From contig CM057455.1 of assembly GCA_016271365.2 (NCBI GenBank), positions 1,561,876,501 through 1,561,940,500 on the forward strand: a stretch of 64,000 nucleotides of DNA, read 5' to 3'. Position 1 is the stretch's first letter, and each line of letters starts with the position of its first letter. The position numbers were made by a program, and so were the translations under genes. Below, piece after piece: positions 57,028 through 64,000 of the stretch. The notes under the pieces are model-generated. The model did no database searches. It was not told the DNA's origin and saw only the letters and a program-made list of their open reading frames with translations. The DNA is from Neoceratodus forsteri. Taxonomy: Eukaryota > Chordata > Ceratodontiformes > Ceratodontidae.

Positions 57028-57058
57028 TATATATATATATATATCTATATATACAGTA

Positions 57059-57091
<33 letters not shown>

Positions 57092-57349
57092 GTAATAGAT
57101 AACCCACTTTTAGGTGTGCTGTCGCGCTCTGATATACGCACCCCTTGGTGTGCGTCAACCACCCAAGGCATGCATATATCAGAGTGTGACCACACATCCT
57201 AGAGTGGGTTATCTATCTTATAAAATGGCAAAAATGTTTTTTGGGGGGTAAAAGTGCAGGTGTGCAGTCACGCTGTGATATATGCATGGTCGTGTGATGT
57301 GTTTTATACAATCAGAACACTGGATTTTGAGGATGATGTGCTCCTCATT

Positions 57350-57390
<41 letters not shown>
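57028..57390. repeat. (TA)n tracts enclosing a perfect-ended hairpin
   Basis: (TA)n tracts lie at 57028-57092 (with a short break) and 57353-57390. Between them, a hairpin at about 57095-57222 has arms that both read atagataacccact then a diverged continuation to ctctgatata, with the loop near 57160. The arms are about 52 bases long. Text after the hairpin (57225-57345) repeats parts of one arm: gtgtgcagtcacgctgtgat. It looks like a small fold-back element within the TA tract at the centre of the larger array. Confidence 0.75.
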
Positions 57391-57392
<2 letters not shown>

Positions 57393-57799
57393 TGGTAGCA
57401 CGGTAGTGCTACCATAGTTAGGGGTTGAGAGCCATTTCTATGTTAAACCCCAAAACTTTGCACCTTAATAACTTTGCAACCGTTTGATGGATTTGCCTGA
57501 AATTTGGAATACATGATCAAAAACCATAGGCCTTGGGATCTGCCAAGTTTCATACTAGTCAGATATACAGCTATGGAGTTATTAAGCGTGATCTGTGCGC
57601 ACGTTTACGCTTTTCTGGAATTCTATGGTCGCGCCTACAGGTCGTACGGTTTGTGCGACTGGCCTGAAATCTTCAGGGAACGTGTGTCCGGGGTCCCCAA
57701 TGTGCCTTTTGAAGATTTGGTGAAAAATATTAAACGGTTCAAAAGTTATTCAAAAAACAGTTTCCCATTATAAGTCAATGGGAAAAGTTAACAAAAAGT

Positions 57800-58110
57800 T
57801 CGACAGTGTCGCAAATGCATTTTTACTTTCGCAAATGGGCCTGTTACTTTCGCAAATCCGCCAATTTTTTTTCAGTTGGTGATCAGAAAAATGGATGGCA
57901 TTTAAATTTGAGACCGTCTAGCAACGTAATTCTTTTTGTATTCACCTAGTCGGGCCCTGAGGATGCTTGCCATGTCTTTATTTTGTGGTAAAACACCCCA
58001 GAAATATGTTTTTCAAATTTCTGGAAAAAGTACTTTTGAAAATTACTTTCGTGCTCACGAAAGTGTCGAATTTTTGCGAAAGCTTTCGCAAATTGCGACA
58101 GTAATTTTCT
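57800..58110. repeat. CpG-bearing ttcgcaaa repeats and palindromes
   Basis: ctttcgcaaat or a near match occurs at 57827, 57852 and 58084, with more copies in reverse. Positions 58073-58092 form a perfect 20-base palindrome, tttgcgaaagctttcgcaaa. Just before it actttcgtg and cacgaaagt face each other across two bases (58044-58063). The block sits inside module M2 and has more CpG than its surroundings. Confidence 0.75.
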
Positions 58111-58155
58111 AGTCTGTGGGAAAATGACAGCAATTATTTGGCACTGCACTGCAAA

Positions 58156-58740
58156 ATAACCGTTGGGAGTTTTGGGCTGAAATTTGGAAGAACAACTGAC
58201 ATCTCACAGAAATGCCTTTCAGTGTTGTATTGAAAAATATTACATGGCAGCAAAGTTACGGCACCCAAAGTTGACAGTTTTCCCATAGGATAACATTACG
58301 TGCTCAAGCATTAAAGGAATCCTTTGGCACCCTGCTGCAAAATAACGGTTTGGTCTTTTTTCCTGAAATTTGGAGGGAAGACAGCCAACAGTCCACAGAT
58401 GTGCCTTTCAGTAGTTTGGTGAAAAAATATCACACGGCGGCAAAGTTACGGCACTCCAAAATTGACGGTTTTTCCCATAGGATAACATTACGGCGCCTGA
58501 CACATAACAGAAATCATTTGGAGCCCTGCTGCAAAATAACGGTTTGGTCTTTTTTGCTGACATTTGGAGAAAAGACAGCCAACAAACCACAAATGTGCCT
58601 TTCAGTGGTTTGGTGAAAAAACATTACAGGGAGGCAAAGTTATGGTGCTCTGAACTTTTCTTTTTTTCCCATAGGATAACATTATGGCGTTCGCCGAGCC
58701 TTTCAGGGCCCGTATCTCGGAAACGGTGCGAGATACAGAC
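58156..58740 (+). repeat. Tandem repeat, about 190-bp unit, three copies
   Basis: Unit starts, marked by aataacggtttggtc or a variant, are at 58156, 58341 and 58535; spacing is 185 and 194. Each has gtgcctttcagtggtttggt, then ggcaaagttacggc and ttttcccataggataacatt. This is a form of module M2. Confidence 0.85.
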
Positions 58741-58760
58741 TTTTGGTCAGAAAATTTCTT

Positions 58761-59440
58761 AGCTCCTCTAATAGGGCTAAGATTCAAATTAGCCAGGACA
58801 GTTGTAAATAACATGACTTTTAAATTTTTTTTCTACGTCATATGGTTACTGAGATATAATGTATTTAGTATTCCAAGATCTCATTTTCTGTACCGATACT
58901 CATTATTATGCATACATTATTTGTACTCACTGTCTTTCTCTATGCAGGTTTTGGGGAAAACCAGCCTGTGTGCTTACATTACTGTTAGTGTTGCCCTTTC
59001 CGCTTGCGGTTACGTACCCGTTTCACTTAACGTTGACGTCTGCGCCACCATGTGCGTTATCCTTTGCGTTTTCATTTGCGCTTGTGTTTCTGTTATTTTT
59101 TGCCATTTCTGTGTACAGTACTGTTTATCTTTCTTGACATTTCTGTTTGCAGGCACCATGTTACTATGTGACTACACATCACGTGGCAGATCGTTCCCGT
59201 CTACGCCACCATGTGCGTTACCCTTTCTGTTTTCATTCGCGCTTGTGTTACCATGTGCGCCGCTGTTAGTATTTCTGTTTGCATTGCTGTCCCTGTTAGT
59301 ATGCACACACAGACACACACAGGGGTGTGCTGTGGCACGAGGTGTGGCTGTCTGGCACATGTCTCTATAGGGTGATTGACTGACCATTAACACAATTCTT
59401 GGGAGTGACTTATCGCTATAATAATGAAACATGTTTTTAA
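58761..59440. repeat. Region with two copies of a gcgtt-rich phrase
   Basis: gccaccatgtgcgttatcct with tttcatttgcgcttgtgtt at 59044-59092 recurs as gccaccatgtgcgttaccct with tttcattcgcgcttgtgtt at 59204-59252, an offset of 160. A 228-codon open frame crosses this part and the fold-back text (58684-59370) but has no family motif, and I do not call it a gene. Confidence 0.5.
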
Positions 59441-61531
59441 ACAGTTGTAAACCTTGTTCAGTATATCGTCAACCTCTTCATGTATGGTAATAAAAGATTA
59501 ACATAAGGTTGTTAGGATGTTTGCAGCCAATGAGAAACGTCATTTTGTCAGACTCTGAAGTACACATAGTAGTGACTGAATGGTACATGTATAGTCACAG
59601 CTGTGACCTGTTGGGTGCTGATGTGTGGCACCTTGGTATAGTAATAATGACTGCATAGGCACACGAAAAGTAAGTACATTGCTGAGTTTTTGACACTGTT
59701 AGGAATTCTGTCAAATGTGACATGCAATGTCCCACATCGTTGCATATGCTGTGATACTGACTGTATGTCATAGGTACCAAACAAATTGATGGAGATATAG
59801 TTGTAGCAGTATTAGTAAACATTGATTTGTATGCTTAAGTCATAGACACTTATTTTTATGTCATAATGGTATTTAAAGTAAGGAGTCGACACAGGTGGTT
59901 ATGGTTTTAAAAAATGTATTGCCAATTTGTCAAATGGAGAAAAGGTCCAATCAAGAGTGAAATGTAGTTAACAGAAGCAGTCTCACAATACAATCTTTGT
60001 ATGTGTGCAATCATTGCTTGTCAAATATGTAAATGTGTAAGAATAACAATAACTGTATAATATGGATTGGAGTAAGTGTGTGATATATGAAACTAATCAG
60101 GTGTTGTGTGTTTTTATTTATGTTTCAGTACTCACTTCTGTTTATGTGAGGAAGTAGTTTCTGACATTCAACCTGGAATTCTAATAGTCAGGCTGAAGCT
60201 GTGGTGCTTCATTATATTTTTACTATTGAATGTGAATGGAGTTTGTAAAAAATGTTACTTTTTTAAAAATGGTTGTATGTTGTAATTACGTGTAGTGCAT
60301 TACTTGTGTGTTATGTTAATAAGGGAATGTCAGTCGGTTGTGAAGTGTGATTACAGACATGATAGACAAGTGTTTTGTTGTAATTGTGTGACTGCTAATG
60401 TGGATGTTCCTGGGGTGGGCGAAAAACCATATGCTGACTGTCTAAGTAGTACAATTTACACAAATGTAAGTTTAGTGACATTTGATTGATATTATTTAAT
60501 AATATGTCACTGACTAGGTGCAAATGGAAAATTCCCACCTGACCCCTCAATTGAGACCATCATAAATATTGTCAGGAACAGGTATGCAGTTTGTTGTGAT
60601 CAGCAACAGTGCCTGATTTACAATTGTCAATATTTTTTACATACGGTAGAATTACTTATGTGACAAGTTAAAAAAATATTATGTTTTTACATGAACAAAT
60701 GACATTTTATCAATTCTTACATTGGCTTCTATGTAAATTCTTAACTTGTAAATACTAAAACTGTCATGGAATGCATTTTAACAAACTTATGGTTAGTTAA
60801 ATGTTGTTACTATACTGCTGAATAATATTTAAAACATTCACTTGTACTGTAGTGCTACACTGCTATTTTTAGTACAAGTATCAAACTAGTTATTAACAAT
60901 GTACACTTGAAAACAAATGTTTCTATTATGTACAAGTAATTTTAAACACTTGTAAGAGTCACTAAATTAGATTCAGCAATTGGTTATTATTTACAGTTGT
61001 GTAACTCAGCTTCTTGCATTATAAATAAAGGTAGTTGTTTTTACATATGTACAATACTAGTACTACGCATTAAAGCGTAATAGTTCTACACTGTTGCATG
61101 GTGATCGAATGATGTTCTCTATATGTCAAGAGTCACTAGACAAATTGAAGTGTTGATAGACAACTTGTGACAGAGTGGAATGTTTGCTGAATGTTATAAG
61201 GGTAGCTCAGTTATCTACGATAGTAACTGAGAAGTTCTCTTGTTTGCAAAGAGTAAGAGCTTATAAGTCATATCAATTTGTTGTTATATATGAGTTGATA
61301 CATGGATTTTTAAAGAGATGTACAGAGGAGGAGAGTAGTAAGTCCTCAGTTTTTAGATGTACAATCTTTGATAGACATGTAATCATGGTTTCTCTAGTGA
61401 CTGTGAATACTGTTGGCACCGATTGAAGCCACTACAACAATTTTCATGTAGTCACTGATCTACACAAGATCTAACATGTCACAGTGTATGTAATGTCTGT
61501 ATTAAAATTCCATTTTGTTGAAATTGTATTG
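59441..61531. other. Unassigned AT-rich stretch, possible Helitron 3' part
   Basis: No coding motif is found on either strand. If the minus-strand helicase-USP unit belongs to a Helitron, its 3' terminus (CTRR with a preceding hairpin, on minus) should lie at or below these coordinates. I could not place it. Confidence 0.35.
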
Positions 61532-61537
61532 TTTATT
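61532..61537 (-). promoter_or_regulatory. Poly(A) signal AATAAA for the helicase-USP unit
   Basis: AATAAA on minus, 87 bases after the stop codon of the USP frame at 61624. The position suits a transcript end. It is a six-base match, so chance is possible. Confidence 0.45.
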
Positions 61538-61623
61538 TACAGTTGTACATTATACAACATTGTAATGAGTCATGAATGTTTTTTTGGACAAAGTAGTCAT
61601 TTTAAAATGCTACATGTTTTGTC

Positions 61624-62636
61624 CTATTCTTCTGAAATATGAAGTTTGTCATAATTCTTCAATATTAGAAGATATGCATTTTTCAAGTGAAGTGGCAGTC
61701 TCTGTTTAAAAGTCGTTGTAGAGTCGTCACACTCTAACCATCCAGTTGTGCACCTTAGTAACGAGGTGTAATGCCCAGAATGCATGGATTGACCATGGTG
61801 ATAGATTATACTGTGAGCGTCAAACAGTGATTGGTTGAAGACTATTCTACTAGCTGTGTAATCAGTGATAGGAGTATCAACTCTGAGCCCGTTGGGGTCA
61901 AATCTGTGCAACATAAGCAACAGATATTGAGATGAACTCCTTAGACATATGGACTGAGTGCATCTGCCTCCGCACCTTCCACAGGCATGACTACATTCAG
62001 CATTAGTGAATAGCTGTCGAAATTTGACACTTTTGGCTTCAGAAACAAAGAGAGTTATCCACAGCATGTCTTGTGTGGTTTCACGCTGTGAATTGCCACA
62101 TGAAACACATACATATTTTGTAACATATGTTACTGTGAAGTACTGCTGCATTGGGGTGCCGTCTTCATCCAGGTTGTTTATGACAGCCATCATAAACTCA
62201 GTACTGTCTTGCTGTATGTCTGCAGCAAATGTACTACATCCAGCATATGTAGATAACACCTGTCGTAGTGGTGTTAGTGACTGTACATTGTTAGAGTGGT
62301 CAGAAGTCATCTTGATAATCTGCTTCAAAGCATTTGATAGGGATTGTCTTGTGAAACAGATATTGCCTGCACAAACTGCGGCACGTGTAGAAAAACTTGC
62401 ATAGCTGAGTTAGCATAGCAGTTTACTCTACTGCTGTTGTCAAAGAGTGGTACAGCAGCTACGCCAACTGATTTCTGATGAATTGCTGGTTGTGAATGTT
62501 TACTTGAAGTTGTGGCCTTTGCTGAACTCTTTTTTGTCGAATCACTTTGGGAAGCTTGCTGCTGTTTGTTGCTCCCTCTAGCTGTGACTGAATTGTGTGA
62601 GACAGACAGATATGTAGGCAGTGGTATTAAAGACAT
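61624..62636 (-). pseudogene. Ubiquitin-specific protease (USP, peptidase C19) domain
   Basis: USPs remove ubiquitin from proteins using a Cys-His-Asp/Asn site. The N-terminal part (62636-62325) has a low-complexity Ser/Gln/Lys linker, then NSSRVNCYANSAMQVFLHVP, the Cys box. After a one-base frame change near 62336 the frame to 61624 continues with DIQQDSTEFMMAVINNL, the usual QQD-x-EF block. It then has a Cys-rich zinc-like set (YVCVSCGN, CSHACGRCGGRC), YLLLMLHRFDPNGLRVDTPI, and SMHSGHYTSLLRCTTGWLEC, the His box, followed by DD. Catalytic Cys, His and Asp are present. The domain is about 330 residues, within the family range. It follows the helicase in the same frame, 45 bases after its stop. 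Apart from one shift it is well kept. Confidence 0.82.
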
Positions 62637-62681
62637 TTGTGGCTGATGTAGAGTACGTAACCTGTTGTACTCAAGAATACA

Positions 62682-64000
62682 TCACTTGTCAGCTTGTATT
62701 TTCTGAGGTGCTATACTAATAATGTGCAATCCAGAAAGGCTTCGTACATGTGAAAGTGCAACGTAGCTCATGCCATCCTTGAAAATGTCTGTACCTATGT
62801 CTACCATTGCTGAATCCAAACTCAGTCCCTGAGATTTGTGAATGACAGCATATGCAACACATAATGGGAACTGTTTCCTGTTTACGTAGATATCCTTAAA
62901 AACCTGGAATTTTACGCAAGTTCGATCTATGTGTACAGAGTGTTCCATGTTGTCAAAGTGCACTACAAGTGTCTCAATATATGTCTTCTGGACATTATAG
63001 ACAAAGTCAGTGATGTTTCCCATGGCACCATTTACCATACCTTGTTCTACATCTAGATTACGTCGCAGCATGATACGTGCATTCTTACAAACTGTGAGAA
63101 CAGCTTCTAGGCCAGCTGTTCATGAAACATCTGACTTCAGTTCACTTAGTCATTCAGTCATCTTTGCTACTAGCTTTCGACTAAGAATAACGCCATCAAC
63201 TGCATCAATTGCATGCAGAGTTAGAATCTCTTGGTTCTCTCTTTGTAGCATTAGATTGTTGAATTCAGTGCATTTCTTTAGTCGTGGCATAAGACACTAT
63301 GTGTCTGCCAGTAGAGTATATATCGCTGAAGACATTACATGCTGTTTCTATGCATGTACTATGTACTGTGATTTTTCGATCATTTAACATACAAACATGT
63401 TCTGGTGATAGAGAACCTGTACGAGCTTCATCTAAAAGTGATTTGTAAGCTAGATCACCACTTTGGCGCATGTTCTCAGACAACTCAACATAGGTAAATA
63501 ATTCCCATATGTTATAGCCTGCAATGCAACCGAGGATATTCTTAGCTTGCTTGGCAGTCAGAGTTGTAAATACATGCTCTGCATTGACTGGTGCAAGTTG
63601 TAAAAGGTCTCCCAACACAAGTATACTTTTGCCACCAAATGGCACTCCATCGTCAGTACCTAAGATCTGCTGTAGAGCGTAGAATACAGGCAAGCATGAC
63701 ATTGGAGACCATGCTGATTTCGTCAACAATGAGTAACTGCATCTTTGTGAACATGGAACAGAGCTGAGATGCAACCTCGAATGACAGTTTGCGATACTCT
63801 CCAGTTCTCCCATGTTCGACTGGCAACATAAAGAGATGGTGTAATGTTACTCCACCAATGTTGTATGCTGCTAGTCCTGGTGGGAGCAGTCACAGCAACA
63901 GACATTGAAGAGCCTGTCACACTCCGTACTTCTGCAGTGATGGCTTCAATCAGGAAACTCTTTCCTGTGCCAGTTGAACCGCTAACAAACATTAGTAGTG
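62682..64000 (-). pseudogene. PIF1/Helitron-type DNA helicase, N-terminus beyond window
   Basis: A superfamily 1 helicase. MFVSGSTGTGKSFLI at 63992-63948 is the Walker A loop. After a one-base shift near 63880, GLAAYNIGGVTLHHLFMLP follows, then QLLIVDEISMVSNVML with DEIS at 63713-63724 (Walker B). After another shift near 63690 come VPFGGKSILVLGDLLQLAPV and YVELSENMRQSGDLAYKSL. Two TGA stops lie at 63150-63152 and 63120-63122. The last frame (63071-62682) has RIMLRRNLDVEQGMVNGAMG, CVAYAVIHKSQGLSLDSAMV and MSYVALSHVRSLSGLHII. It ends at a TGA after QADK. The upstream N-terminal part lies beyond the window. Confidence 0.85.

Larger units (their letters stand above)
53930..58760. repeat. Very large fold-back array of modules M1 and M2 around (TA)n tracts
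   Basis: From 53960 to 57020 the modules read on minus. Examples are ctttctaccctgaaaattac, catctctgaggccaagactt and cataggaaataatgggaaat; these recur at 53960, 54340 and 56645. From 57390 to 58740 they read on plus, with gtgccttttgaagatttggt and cacggtagtgctaccatagt. The two sides meet at 57030-57390. Both start at the (TA)n tracts with related ends, ggcactaccgtgcg on the left and cacggtagtgcta on the right. L2-f is inserted in the left side. Open frames across the modules are incidental. Confidence 0.75.
61532..64000 (-). mobile_element. Partial Helitron-like element: helicase plus USP
   Basis: A minus-strand unit that enters from beyond 64000. It encodes a PIF1-type helicase followed by a USP-type protease. 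The helicase motifs match the Helitron/PIF1 type. No Rep nuclease (HUH) is visible because it would be upstream, outside the window. Assignment to Helitron is an inference from the helicase. A viral or other Maverick-like origin cannot be excluded. Confidence 0.55.

Noticed and set aside
58684..59370. A 228-codon open frame on plus
   Set aside because: It begins inside a non-coding fold-back repeat, crosses a direct repeat, is low in complexity and shows no family motif.
61175..61426. An 83-codon open frame on plus beyond the USP stop
   Set aside because: No motif is seen, composition is ordinary, and it lies in AT-rich non-coding sequence.

Overview
This window looks like repeat-dense nuclear DNA from a vertebrate with a large genome. 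No host gene, tRNA or rRNA gene is recognisable. The content is mostly CR1 and L2-type LINEs, with a Penelope-like element carrying a GIY-YIG endonuclease, a DIRS-type gag, L1/Tx1-like LINE fragments, a long tRNA-derived SINE family, fold-back repeats and a Helitron-like helicase. That mix, without Alu/B1 or L1 dominance, suggests a lobe-finned fish (lungfish-like) or an amphibian. The organism is an inference; the sequence does not name it.

Layout. 1-0.96 kb: nothing recognised. 0.97-2.5 kb: decayed Penelope-like reverse transcriptase (RT) and GIY-YIG endonuclease on plus. 3.99-13.5 kb: one CR1 on minus, split by a nearly complete CR1 on plus (4684-8718) and by an L2-like LINE (about 9318-10794); a duplicated block at 13.8-14.4 kb may be its 5' promoter region. 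14.4-24.7 kb: L1-like fragments on both strands, two L2-like LINEs on minus, and two SINE copies with clean target-site duplications. 24.7-28.5 kb: fold-back repeats, a terminal-inverted-repeat element and a third SINE copy. 28.5-32.4 kb: L2-like LINE with a 2A-like peptide. 32.4-40.5 kb: one CR1 on minus carrying three separate insertions, including a 5.8-kb L2-like LINE with five tandem 5' repeats of about 535 bp. 42.5-44.7 kb: DIRS-type gag on minus. 44.9-48.9 kb: minisatellites and a multi-copy block. 49.1-51 kb: two CR1 3' ends, a fourth SINE and an L2 remnant. 52.4-58.8 kb: palindromes, a hairpin minisatellite and a very large fold-back array around (TA)n tracts, with an L2-like LINE nested inside. 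61.5-64.0 kb: a PIF1/Helitron-type helicase running in the same frame into a ubiquitin-specific protease (USP) domain, on minus, cut off by the window end.

How it works together. The LINE, Penelope and DIRS pieces are independent retrotransposons. Nearly all have stops, frameshifts or changed catalytic residues, so they read as fossils. Their nesting gives a relative order of insertion. The helicase-USP pair is the most unusual coding unit: deubiquitinase domains are known on Helitron proteins (OTU-type), but a USP (peptidase C19) fused behind the helicase is not one I recognise as standard. Its in-frame stops are TGA, as expected if CGA codons decayed by CpG loss. The other prominent unexplained structure is the fold-back repeat superfamily at 24.7-28.1 and 52.4-58.8 kb.
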